From Humibacter sp049446075 (GTDB lineage: Bacteria > Actinomycetota > Actinomycetes > Actinomycetales > Microbacteriaceae), in NCBI RefSeq assembly GCF_049446075.1, contig NZ_JBMSEB010000001.1, forward strand, positions 1,674,001 to 1,738,000: a DNA stretch of 64,000 nt, read 5' to 3'. The position numbers and the translations under genes are program-made. The notes below the pieces were generated by a model. It was not told where the DNA came from. It worked only from the letters and a program-made list of their open reading frames with translations, and did not search any database. Position 1 is the stretch's first letter, and each line of letters begins with the position of its first letter. Below are positions 1 to 7,281 of this stretch, piece by piece.

Positions 1-882
1 GTAGCGCTTCGGGTTGAAGTAGTAGTTGTCGAGCAGTGCGCGGGCGGCCTCTGCTGCCACCTGCTCGCCCGGACGGAGCTTGCGGTAGATGTCCTTGAGG
101 GCCTCTTCCTTGGTGAGGATGGTGTCCTTCTCCAAGGTGAGCTCGATGGACGTGAACCCCTTGAACTCCTGCAGGATCTCCTCGCTCGTCAGACCGAGGG
201 CCTTCAGGAAGACCGTCACGGACTGCTTGCGCTTGCGGTCGATGCGCACACCCACCTGGTCGCGCTTGTCGACCTCGAACTCGAGCCATGCGCCACGGCT
301 CGGGATGATGCGGGCCGAGTAGATGTCCTTGTCGCTCGTCTTCTCGGCAGTGCGCTCGAAGTACACGCCGGGGCTGCGGACGAGCTGGGACACGACGACA
401 CGCTCGGTGCCGTTGATGATGAACGTGCCCTTCTCGGTCATCAGCGGGAAGTCGCCCATGAACACCGTCTGAGTCTTGATCTCACCGGTGATGTGGTTCA
501 TGAACTCCGCTTCGACGTAGAGCGGTGCGGAGTAGGTCTTGCCCTTCTCCTTGCACTCGTCGATGGAGTACTTCTTCTCCTCGAGGAAGGGGTTGGTGAA
601 CGAGAGCTGCATGGTCTCGCTCAGGTCTTCGATGGGAGAGATCTCTTCGAAGATCTCCTCCAGACCGCTGTTGCCCGGCAGATCCTGACGACCTTGCGCC
701 TCGGCTTCGGCGACGCGAGCCTTCCACGCGTCGCTTCCGACCAGCCAGTCGAAGCTCTCCGTCTGCAGTGCGAGGAGATCTGGAACGGTGAGGGTGTCGG
801 TGATCTTGGCGAACGAGAGACGAGAGAAGTTTCGTCCGTTCTTGGGTGTGGTGGTGGAAGATGCGTTGCGCGCAGCAGCCAA
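1..882 (-). CDS. rpoB: RNA polymerase beta subunit, N-terminal part (runs off the window edge)
   Basis: Catalytic beta subunit of RNA polymerase; 294 codons are present and the gene continues beyond position 1. The translation shows the family's N-terminal blocks, including RLSFAKITDTLTVPDLL, PLYVEAEFMNHITGEI, GTFIINGTERVVVSQLVRSPG and RIIPSRGAWLEFEVDKR. The start is chosen as TTG at 882-880, giving an N-terminus MAAARNASSTTT, because a perfect GGAGG (895-891 on the minus strand) lies 8 nt upstream. In-frame ATGs at 897 and 909 lack such a site, and the 897 ATG overlaps the Shine-Dalgarno sequence. The rifampicin-binding and active-site regions lie outside the window. Identification is secure; only the start choice is inferred. 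Confidence 0.97.
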   Translation of the reverse strand, partial: MAAARNASSTTTPKNGRNFSRLSFAKITDTLTVPDLLALQTESFDWLVGSDAWKARVAEAEAQGRQDLPGNSGLEEIFEEISPIEDLSETMQLSFTNPFLEEKKYSIDECKEKGKTYSAPLYVEAEFMNHITGEIKTQTVFMGDFPLMTEKGTFIINGTERVVVSQLVRSPGVYFERTAEKTSDKDIYSARIIPSRGAWLEFEVDKRDQVGVRIDRKRKQSVTVFLKALGLTSEEILQEFKGFTSIELTLEKDTILTKEEALKDIYRKLRPGEQVAAEAARALLDNYYFNPKRY

Positions 883-1138
883 GGAAATAACCTCCATGGG
901 GTCCCTCATGGGGACCACGGGTGACTGTCGGTCAGGTTGTGGTGTGGACGAAGACTCCCGCTACAGTGGTGCCCTGCCGTTGTGCTCGTATCTGACCGGC
1001 CCATGGCCCTGTCGACGAAGCGGTCTGCAAGCAGAACCTCCGTGATCAGGACCCTTCGAGGACCCAGCCCATGCACACACCGGGGACACGCAGAGCCGAC
1101 CGCAATATGAAGGCATGAGTGTGGGAGCGCAAAGAACA

Positions 1139-1168
1139 ACTATATGTCAATGCGACGCGCCGTGTCCA
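1139..1168 (-). promoter_or_regulatory. Candidate rpoB promoter
   Basis: On the minus strand there is a TGGACA -35 (1168-1163), an 18-bp spacer and a TATAGT -10 (1144-1139), which would place the start of transcription near 1132 and leave a leader of about 250 nt before rpoB. It lies in the only AT-rich stretch of the region. The match is good but unverified. Confidence 0.5.
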
Positions 1169-1306
1169 GTTTTTTCTTGACCGATCGAGAATTCAGCAGT
1201 ATAAGCGCCCGGACCAGCCGGTTTATTCCGCGCGCCGCCGTCGCGCAGCTCTGCTGAGCCGGCGTGTCGCGGCGGCGGATGCCGCCCCCCGCCGGCGCCG
1301 GCAGGC

Positions 1307-1795
1307 GGTTTTCAGGACATACTGCGAGGCATCCACACAGTGTCGACGGGTGCTCGTGCCGCCTGAAAACGTGTCTTTGCCGGCAGATGCCGCTCGCGGC
1401 GGCAGCAGCAGCCGGTTTTCAGGACGTGCCGCCAGGCATCCACACAGTGTCGACCGGTGCGCGCGTCGCCTGAAAACGTGTCTTTGCCGGCAGATGCCGC
1501 TCGCGGCGGCGCCAGCAGCCGGTTTTCAGGACGTGCCGCCAGGCATCCACACAGTGTCGACCGGTGCGCGCGTCGCCTGAAAACGTGTCGTTGCCGCTGG
1601 GCCGTGCCGGGCGAGGGTGTCGTTGCCGCTGGGCCGGCGCGAACGTGCCGTGCCCGCGGGCCTTCGGTGTGTGTGGTCGGAACGCCGGCCGAAACAGCGG
1701 TCGCGATTCCGGGCGTATTGATCACCAGGCGTTTTTCAGGACATGCCGCGACGCATCTCGATAGTGTCCACGACTGCGCGCGTGGCCTGAAAACG
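1307..1795. repeat. Array of four 65-bp palindromic modules, three of them at exactly 107-bp pitch
   Basis: Modules occupy 1307-1371, 1414-1478, 1521-1585 and 1731-1795. Each opens with GGTTTTCAGGAC (the last is GTTTTTCAGGAC) and closes with CCTGAAAAC plus one base, so the ends are inverted repeats. The centre carries GTGTCGAC in the first three copies. Modules 1-3 and their GC-rich spacers repeat every 107 bp with few differences. Module 4 is diverged in its centre but has kept the 65-bp length and both ends. A 20-nt direct repeat (GTGTCGTTGCCGCTGGGCCG) also occurs at 1585-1604 and 1617-1636. Nothing here looks coding. Confidence 0.85.
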
Positions 1796-1919
1796 CGTCG
1801 CGTCGTCGGCGAGGCCCGCCGCTCCAGCTCGTCCTCCCCAAGCCCACAGCCTGAGCCCTCATCCACAATCCGCTTCGGCGCCCGTTCCGCCGGAGGCTTC
1901 TGCCGACATCCTGCAGTGC

Positions 1920-2762
1920 ATGGATGAACCGCGACTCGGAGTCTTTCCCCTTGCCGAGCTTCGCTTACTGGGCCATTCTCGCTACGCCATAGCCGATGCG
2001 ATAAGCAGTGGCCGCCTCGAGCGGGTGAGGCGAGGGTGGTACGCCGAGCCCGCAGCGGATGCTCACGCAAAACTCGCCGTGCACGTGGGCGGCGTGCTGA
2101 CCAGTGCGTCGGCGGCGCGTCACTACTCGATGTGGACACCACTCGATTCCAGGCTTCACGTGCTCGTCCCGCGAAACGCGTCGCGGCTGCGGCCTCTGCC
2201 GCCGACGGCAGGGAATGTGCTCTGTTTGCACTGGGCTGCCGGAAGCACCAAGGCAACGGCCGTCGCCGCGCCTCTTCAGGTCGTGAAGGATGCGATCCAA
2301 TGCCTTTCGTTCGACGCCGCCGTCGCCATGGCCGATTCGGCCCTGAATAGACACCTCTTCGAACTTCAGGATCTGCGGACCATCTCGGCGCGGATCGCCG
2401 AGTGGGCAGACCCTGCGTCTCAATCCGGCACCGAATCCCGGTGCCGGATTCTCCTGCGTCGCAAGGGCGTGCGCGCACGAACCCAGGTGTGGATCGATGG
2501 GGTGGGGTTCGTTGACCTGGTCGTCGGCCAACGCTTGGTGATCGAATGCGACAGCGCGACCTTCCACGATGGGTATCAGTCGACCCGTGACTACGACCGA
2601 GACATGGCACTCGTCGCGCAGGGCTACATCGTGCTCCGCCTGAAGTACAGCCACGTCATGTTCGAGTGGGACCGAGTGGAGGCGCTGATCCTTTCGATCG
2701 TGCGAGCCCGGCGCCATCTCTGGCGCGCCGGGGGCGCCGCGGGCACCGTGTACTCGCTGTGA
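1920..2762 (+). CDS. DUF559-type endonuclease-fold protein with N-terminal AbiEi-like domain
   Basis: A 280-residue protein of a type abundant in Microbacteriaceae. Residues 1-60 (LAELRLLGHSRYAIADAIS, LERVRRGWYA) resemble the winged-helix domain of AbiEi antitoxin-like proteins. The C-terminal third (VDLVVGQRLVIECDS followed by HDGYQSTRDYDRDMALVAQG and a final hydrophobic strand) matches the DUF559/Vsr-like nuclease fold, where the Asp and the Glu of VIECDS are expected metal ligands. The family is often annotated as a type IV toxin-antitoxin component, but no partner toxin lies nearby, so the role is unknown. The ATG start sits just beyond the repeat array. The family is recognised with good confidence; the activity is not shown. 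Confidence 0.75.
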   Translation: MDEPRLGVFPLAELRLLGHSRYAIADAISSGRLERVRRGWYAEPAADAHAKLAVHVGGVLTSASAARHYSMWTPLDSRLHVLVPRNASRLRPLPPTAGNVLCLHWAAGSTKATAVAAPLQVVKDAIQCLSFDAAVAMADSALNRHLFELQDLRTISARIAEWADPASQSGTESRCRILLRRKGVRARTQVWIDGVGFVDLVVGQRLVIECDSATFHDGYQSTRDYDRDMALVAQGYIVLRLKYSHVMFEWDRVEALILSIVRARRHLWRAGGAAGTVYSL

Positions 2763-3192
2763 GCAGAAGGGCCACCATTCCGCGTGCACCCCCGTGGGCC
2801 GCAGGCCGCAGAGCCTCTGTGGGCGGCCAGACCGCCCGGTTGAAGGGCGCCCATCGCTTGCCGCAGCAGTACTCCCCCCGCTTGTCGCAGCAGTATTTCA
2901 GGATGGTGAGGAAGCCACGCCAATAGTGGCGACGGCTCCGGGGATCTCCTGAAATCGGCAGAGAAGACGGGTGCTGGTCACCGGGAGAAGCAGGACGGCA
3001 CGGCGCGTTCGGGCCGAGCAAGACGGGCACTGCCCGTTCGGGCCGAGCAAGACGGGCACTGCCCAGACGGGAATAGCCAGACGGACACTGCCAACTCGGG
3101 ACAAGCAAGACGGTCACTGCCGGTTCGGGAGAAGCAAGACGGGTACCGCCCGGCGCTGCTCGCGGGGAGGGTGCGGCCGAGCTTTCGGACCG
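2763..3192. other. Convergent intergenic region with tandem repeats
   Basis: Lies between the DUF559 gene and the response regulator, which converge. The first 200 bp show only a short local duplication (a CGCAGCAGTA word near 2860 and again near 2885). The rest is the 29-bp repeat array. No gene is supported here. Confidence 0.7.
2981..3153. repeat. Tandem array of about six 29-bp units
   Basis: Units begin near 2981, 3008, 3037, 3066, 3096 and 3124 and share the cores TTCGGG and AGCAAGACGG. Units 2 and 3 (3008-3036, 3037-3065) are nearly identical. The best copies contain a small perfect hairpin, ACGGGC-ACT-GCCCGT. Units abut without unique spacers. The array lies between two convergent genes and might add to termination. 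Confidence 0.85.
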
Positions 3193-3981
3193 TCAGGGGC
3201 GGACGAGGGCGATCGCCTGCGCACGGTCGCGCAGGCCGAGCTTGGCGAAGATCGAGTTGATGTGGGTCTTCACCGTCGCCACGCTGACATAGAGGTTCGC
3301 AGCGATCTCGGTGTTGCTCAGCCCTTGGCCGACGAGCGCGAGCACTTCGGACTCGCGCACGGTCAACTGCGGATGTCCGTGGCGCAACTCCTCGGCGGAC
3401 AAGGCGCCGCCCCTGGGCGACGCCGGCATCTGGGCCGACCGCTGCGTCCCTGACAACGCCGCGGGTTCCGGCAACGCCGCAGGCTCCGGCAGCGCCGCGA
3501 GCTCCGCGGATTCCGGTTCCCGTCCCGAGCCCCCCGAAGTGCCTGTGAGGCCGCCGATGAGACGGGCTCCGACTTCCCCGGCGAGCGTCGTCTGGCCACG
3601 CGCGACCGAACGCACGGCCGCCGCGACCTCGGCGCGGGAGGCATCCTTGGTGAGGTATCCGCGAGCGCCTGCGCGGAGCGCTCCCATCACCGAGGCGTCG
3701 TCGGCGAACGTGGTGAGCACGAGCACGGCCGTGTCCGGATGCTCCGCCGTGATACGCGCCGTCGCTGCGGCTCCGTCGAGCACGGGCATCCGCAAGTCCA
3801 TGAGCACGACGTCCGGGTGCCGCTCTCCCACCATCGCCACCGCCTGCTCGCCGTCTGCGGCCTCGCCGACCACCTCTATGTCGGGCAGCAGGTCGAGCAC
3901 GGTCACCAGGCCGTCGCGCACGATCGCCTGGTCGTCGGCGACCACAACACGGATGTGCGGCTCGTTCTCCTTGTCGGTCAT
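3193..3981 (-). CDS. NarL/LuxR-family response regulator
   Basis: A 262-residue transcription regulator. The receiver domain (residues 10-130) has the acidic pair D16-D17, phospho-acceptor D62 in VVLMDLRMP, the Thr of LVLTTF and the Lys of YLTKDAS. The C-terminal LuxR-type helix-turn-helix (LTVRESEVLALVGQGLSNTEIA, then VSVATVKTHINSIFAKLGL) binds DNA. The linker is unusually long and rich in Ala-Leu-Pro-Glu repeats. The start at 3981 overlaps the kinase stop in an ATGA arrangement, so the two are translationally coupled. An upstream in-frame start at 4047 would extend into the kinase gene and is less likely. Its targets are unknown. Confidence 0.93.
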   Translation of the reverse strand: MTDKENEPHIRVVVADDQAIVRDGLVTVLDLLPDIEVVGEAADGEQAVAMVGERHPDVVLMDLRMPVLDGAAATARITAEHPDTAVLVLTTFADDASVMGALRAGARGYLTKDASRAEVAAAVRSVARGQTTLAGEVGARLIGGLTGTSGGSGREPESAELAALPEPAALPEPAALSGTQRSAQMPASPRGGALSAEELRHGHPQLTVRESEVLALVGQGLSNTEIAANLYVSVATVKTHINSIFAKLGLRDRAQAIALVRP

Positions 3982-5210
3982 GCCGTGCCCTTCGGGGTCA
4001 GCGAAGCCGAAGCGCGGACTTCGAACCTGCCATTCCGCACGCCGCACTCGACGACACCGCCCGGCAGCCCCGCGAAGCGTTCGCGCATACCCACAAGACC
4101 CTTCCCCGATCCCGTTGCCGCCAATCCGGTCGCTGCACGGTTCCCGGAAGCGGATGCCGGCGCAAACGCCCTGAGCGGATTCGCCACCTCGAGTTCGACG
4201 GCGTCAGGACGCCAGGAGATCCGCACCTCGACCGGCTCACCTGGGGCGTGCTTGCGGGCGTTGCTCAGCGACTCCTGCAGCGCACGTCGGAGCGCCGTCG
4301 CGACCGGCTCCGGTACATCGGTCGGACTGCCGAGCTGCTCGAATCGCAGCCGGCCGCCGAGCCGCTCGTGCGCGTCGACGAGATCGATGAGCTGCGCGCC
4401 GAGATCCGCGGTGCGAACGGATGCCGGCGCATCCGTCTCGGACCGCAGAGCCTCCACCGCCCGGCGCGCCTCTGCGAGCCCGGATGCCGCCATCGAGCGT
4501 GCGTCGTGCAGCCGGCTGAGCGCGGCATCCGTTTCGCCTGCCTCGAGCTGCGCCTCCACGGCGTCGAGCTGGATGACCAGACCGCCGAGGCTGTGCGCCA
4601 GCACGTCGTGCATGTCGCGCGCGAGAGTCTGGCGCGCGGCGAGCGCCGACGCTTTCGCCTGTTCCTCGCGCATCGCGGATGTCCGTTCGGCGAGTTCGAC
4701 TGCGGCGGCCTGCCTGGCGCGAGCCTGCCTGCGGTTCGCGCCGCCCAGCAGCGCCACGAGCACCGTCGCTTCGAGTGACAGGATGCCCTCCGGCGTCACC
4801 GATCTGCTCCCGGTGAGGGTGACGATGAGGGGCACGACGAGGAGAAGTCCTCCTGCGATCAGAGCGCCGACATAAGTGAGCCACGGCGGATGTTCGATCG
4901 CCCCCAGCTGCATGACGCCGGCGATCACCGGTACGACGAGCAGCCCGTTGGTCGCCCATGCCGCAAGAGCCCCGCCGACGACCATGACGAGATACGTGGC
5001 ACGTAGGAGGGTTAGCTTCCTGGCCGGCACGACCAGACTGCCGATCCAAGCCGCAATCGAGACGATCGCGGCCGGCACGGTCGCCAGCGGAAGCGAGACC
5101 GTTCCCTGCACGACCTGGGGCACGAGGTATCCCACGACGAAGGCCATGCCGAGCACGTTGAGCAGGATGCCGAAGGGCGTGCGCCGTGGCCCGAGAAACA
5201 CCTCGGTCAT
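3978..5210 (-). CDS. NarL-type sensor histidine kinase
   Basis: A 410-residue membrane sensor. The N-terminal half has four to five hydrophobic helices (for example GILLNVLGMAFVVGYLVP and ALIAGGLLLVVPLIVTL) with short loops and no large external domain. A coiled segment follows, then a HisKA_3 dimerisation domain with the phospho-accepting His of LARDMHDVLAHSLGG. The HATPase domain has an N box (LQESLSNARKHAPGEP) and a glycine-rich stretch (GKGLVGMRERF). It phosphorylates the response regulator encoded immediately downstream with a 4-nt overlap. The signal is not evident; few-loop kinases of this kind often sense envelope or membrane-active stress. Confidence 0.93.
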   Translation of the reverse strand: MTEVFLGPRRTPFGILLNVLGMAFVVGYLVPQVVQGTVSLPLATVPAAIVSIAAWIGSLVVPARKLTLLRATYLVMVVGGALAAWATNGLLVVPVIAGVMQLGAIEHPPWLTYVGALIAGGLLLVVPLIVTLTGSRSVTPEGILSLEATVLVALLGGANRRQARARQAAAVELAERTSAMREEQAKASALAARQTLARDMHDVLAHSLGGLVIQLDAVEAQLEAGETDAALSRLHDARSMAASGLAEARRAVEALRSETDAPASVRTADLGAQLIDLVDAHERLGGRLRFEQLGSPTDVPEPVATALRRALQESLSNARKHAPGEPVEVRISWRPDAVELEVANPLRAFAPASASGNRAATGLAATGSGKGLVGMRERFAGLPGGVVECGVRNGRFEVRASASLTPKGTA

Positions 5211-5407
5211 CTCTGCGCTCCTCCCCGCCGCGTAGGTCCCGACTGCATCGACGCGGCCGACGGCGGTGGCACCGGAGCGGTCCCGCGGTCGATTCGGTGT
5301 CCATCCTGCCGCACGGCCCGCATGTCCTGCCGGGGCTCGGGCGGGGCAGCCGCCCGGCCAAGCCGAATGGGCCCGCCGCTGCTGGTCGATACCCTGCAGG
5401 TCAAGGC

Positions 5408-5430
5408 CCAGCAGGTCGATGCCCTGCTGG
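5408..5430 (-). terminator. Possible hairpin terminator after the membrane-protein gene
   Basis: A perfect 8-bp stem CCAGCAGG / CCTGCTGG with a 7-nt loop lies 22 bp beyond the stop of the minus-strand membrane-protein gene and about 200 bp before the kinase start. There is no T-tract, so it could equally be a leader hairpin. Confidence 0.35.
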
Positions 5431-5452
5431 CGGATGCCCTGCCGATCGATCG

Positions 5453-6007
5453 TCAGACGCCGACCGGCTCGCTGATCCGTCCCGCGCGGTAGAGGATGAC
5501 GCCGACTCGCGCAATGCGGTTCGCCGCGACCATGAGCAGGATCACCCCAGTGGATGCGGCCAGGTGCGAACCTGCCATGCCGGCGAGGGCATCCATGCCG
5601 ACCCGCACGGCGATGAGCACGACCCAGAGCACGAGGCCCATCCAGCCGGTGCGAGTCTCGAGGCTGATGGGAGAGCTGGTGGGCCGGCGGTCGTTCGCGT
5701 GGGCCTCGCGGTAGAGACGGATGCCGTCCGCCGAAAGCGGCCGGAAGATCGCGATCGCCCCCATGACCGCCCCAAGCGCGAGGGAGACGACCAGCTCACC
5801 GAGCAACACAGCGATGTCGAGACCCGTGAGCGCCTTCACGTTGGTCATGCTTCCGAGGGTGGCCACACCGACGATGGCAAGGATCGCCGGCAGTCGCCAC
5901 ATGCGCCCTGGGTCGACGACGCGCCACGTCATCTGGCGGTAACCGACCCAGGCGACCAGAACGACGATGAGGATCACGTTGGTGACGAGCTGGAGGGAGA
6001 TGGACAC
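5453..6007 (-). CDS. Small polytopic membrane protein
   Basis: A 184-residue protein with about four membrane segments: NVILIVVLVAWVGYRQM at the N-terminus, LPAILAIVGVATLG, a pair around VLLGELVVSLALGAVMGAIA, and VLWVVLIAVRVGMDALAGM followed by STGVILLMVAANRIA. The general look is that of DUF1453/CcdC-like proteins, but I do not recognise it firmly. The GTG start at 6007 is chosen for the AAGGAG just upstream; no close ATG exists. It lies upstream of, and in the same orientation as, the kinase-regulator pair, so it could belong to the same signalling unit. Confidence 0.7.
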   Translation of the reverse strand: MSISLQLVTNVILIVVLVAWVGYRQMTWRVVDPGRMWRLPAILAIVGVATLGSMTNVKALTGLDIAVLLGELVVSLALGAVMGAIAIFRPLSADGIRLYREAHANDRRPTSSPISLETRTGWMGLVLWVVLIAVRVGMDALAGMAGSHLAASTGVILLMVAANRIARVGVILYRAGRISEPVGV

Positions 6008-6190
6008 GGTGCTCCTTGTGTGATGGTTCGACCGGTGGTTCGCAATCGGCGCGGCTTCGGCGAACGAGGTGATGCATCCACTCTTCCCAGGGCGGAGGCG
6101 TGCGCCCACCGACCACGGGTGGAGAAACGGGTGGAGATTCCTAAGGAGCGGATGGCGCGGGTTGAGGGGGCGCGATCCTAGGCTGAAGGG

Positions 6191-7048
6191 GTGCAGGAGC
6201 ATCCGTCGGTCGTTTTGAAGCACAGCGGCCTGCGCGCCGTGATCGAACCGGACCGCTGGGTGCCCGCCTCGTTCCAGCTGATCGTTGACGGAACGCCCCA
6301 ATCCCACGTGGATCTCGACGATCCGACGAGACTGTTCTTCGAGTACGTGCAGCGCATGGGCAACGTGATCGACCTCTTGCGCGAGCCGGGCGAGCCGATC
6401 ACGGCCGTCCACCTCGGCGCCGGCGCCATGACGCTGCCTCGCTACATCGCGGCGACGAGGCCGGGCTCGAGGCAGCAGGTGATCGAGCTGGAGAGCGAGC
6501 TCGTCGACCTGGTGCGGGCGGAGCTGCCGTTGCCGAGGTCGGCCCAGATCAGGGTGCGTCACGGGGATGCCCGCGAGGTCGTGCGCAAGCTGCCCGCCGG
6601 TCTGCGCGGCACCGTCGACCTGCTCATCGTCGACATCTTCAGCGGTGCGCGTACGCCTGCTCATGTCACGAGCGTCGAGTTCTATCGGGAGGCCGCCTCG
6701 CTGCTGAAGCCGGACGGCGTTGTTCTCGTCAACGTGGCGGACGGGCCGCCGCTGTCGTTCGCGCGCGGGCAGGCATCCACGCTCGCCTCGGTCGTCGAAC
6801 ACGTCGCGGCCCTTGCCGAGACGCAGGTGCTCAAGGGCAGGCGCTTCGGCAACATCGTGCTCGTCGGCTCGAACGCGCAGCTACCGCTCGACTGGCTGCC
6901 TCGATTGCTGGCCAGCGGACCGCACCCGGCGAAGGCCGTCGCAGGCGATGAACTCAGACAATTCGTGGCCGGCGCCGCCGTCGTGACCGACGAGACCGCC
7001 GTCGCCTCCCCGTTGCCAGGTCGGAGCGTGTTCCAGCTGAAGGGCTGA
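6191..7048 (+). CDS. Spermidine-synthase-like SAM-dependent methyltransferase-fold protein
   Basis: A 285-residue protein with a Rossmann methyltransferase core: VHLGAGAMTLPRYIA matches the GxGxG-type nucleotide loop, VIELESELVDLVR the acidic end of strand 2, and VRHGDAREVVRKL with VDLLIVDIFSG strands 3 and 4. The layout follows the spermidine synthase/PMT superfamily found as a stand-alone protein in actinobacteria (the 'fused MFS/spermidine synthase' group without the MFS part). The usual polyamine-site residues could not be verified, so true polyamine synthesis is uncertain. The start is GTG at 6191. It is divergent from the membrane-protein gene, with a 183-bp intergenic region. Confidence 0.75.
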   Translation: MQEHPSVVLKHSGLRAVIEPDRWVPASFQLIVDGTPQSHVDLDDPTRLFFEYVQRMGNVIDLLREPGEPITAVHLGAGAMTLPRYIAATRPGSRQQVIELESELVDLVRAELPLPRSAQIRVRHGDAREVVRKLPAGLRGTVDLLIVDIFSGARTPAHVTSVEFYREAASLLKPDGVVLVNVADGPPLSFARGQASTLASVVEHVAALAETQVLKGRRFGNIVLVGSNAQLPLDWLPRLLASGPHPAKAVAGDELRQFVAGAAVVTDETAVASPLPGRSVFQLKG

Positions 7049-7081
7049 CACGCACAGCGCCGAGGCTTGGCGCACTGCGTC

Positions 7082-7146
7082 GAGACTTCGCGTACACGAC
7101 GATGCATGGCGCACGCACCCAGGCCTCGTCGCGTATACGAAGTCTC
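7082..7146 (+). terminator. Long inverted repeat after the methyltransferase-like gene
   Basis: Arms of 20 bp at 7082-7101 and 7127-7146 (GAGACTTCG... and ...CGAAGTCTC) pair at 17 of 20 positions around a 25-nt loop. The repeat starts 34 bp after the stop at 7048 and lies between convergent genes, so a bidirectional terminator is plausible. Confidence 0.5.
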
Positions 7147-7186
7147 AGTGCCGGGTGGAAACGCGGGGGTGGCGCCGCCCGAGCGG

Positions 7187-7240
7187 CAGCGCGGGAGCGG
7201 CAGCCCGGGAGCGACAGCCCGGGAGCGACAGCGCGGGGTG
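7187..7240. repeat. Short GC-rich tandem repeat, 14-bp unit
   Basis: Three to four copies of a unit close to CCGGGAGCGACAGC run head to tail just beyond the end of the pxpBC gene. The repeat is noncoding and probably arose by slippage. Confidence 0.6.
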
Positions 7241-7281
7241 GCAGCGCGCAGCGGCCGTACCCCGGAGCAGCAGCGCGGAAG

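Larger units (their letters stand above)
883..1919. other. Long intergenic region upstream of rpoB
   Basis: About 1 kb without a credible gene. From right to left it holds the region just before the DUF559 gene, a palindromic repeat array (1307-1795), an AT-richer stretch with a candidate rpoB promoter (1139-1168), and a roughly 250-nt rpoB leader. Open frames across the array lack start signals and follow the repeat periodicity, so they look spurious. Confidence 0.7.

Noticed and set aside
1312..2610. A 432-codon minus-strand frame across the repeat array and the DUF559 gene
   Set aside because: The translation repeats with the 107-bp array and is otherwise antisense to a supported gene; no start signal.
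1920..2762. A toxin-antitoxin or abortive-infection operon
   Set aside because: The AbiEi-like N-terminal domain is on a single stand-alone protein with a DUF559 part; no toxin partner lies beside it.
2981..3153. CRISPR-like array of about 29-bp repeats
   Set aside because: Units abut without unique spacers, vary in sequence, and no cas gene is present; it is an ordinary tandem repeat.
5186..6181. Plus-strand frame of 331 codons opposite the small membrane protein
   Set aside because: Low-complexity Asp/Arg/His composition and antisense to a protein with clear membrane helices.
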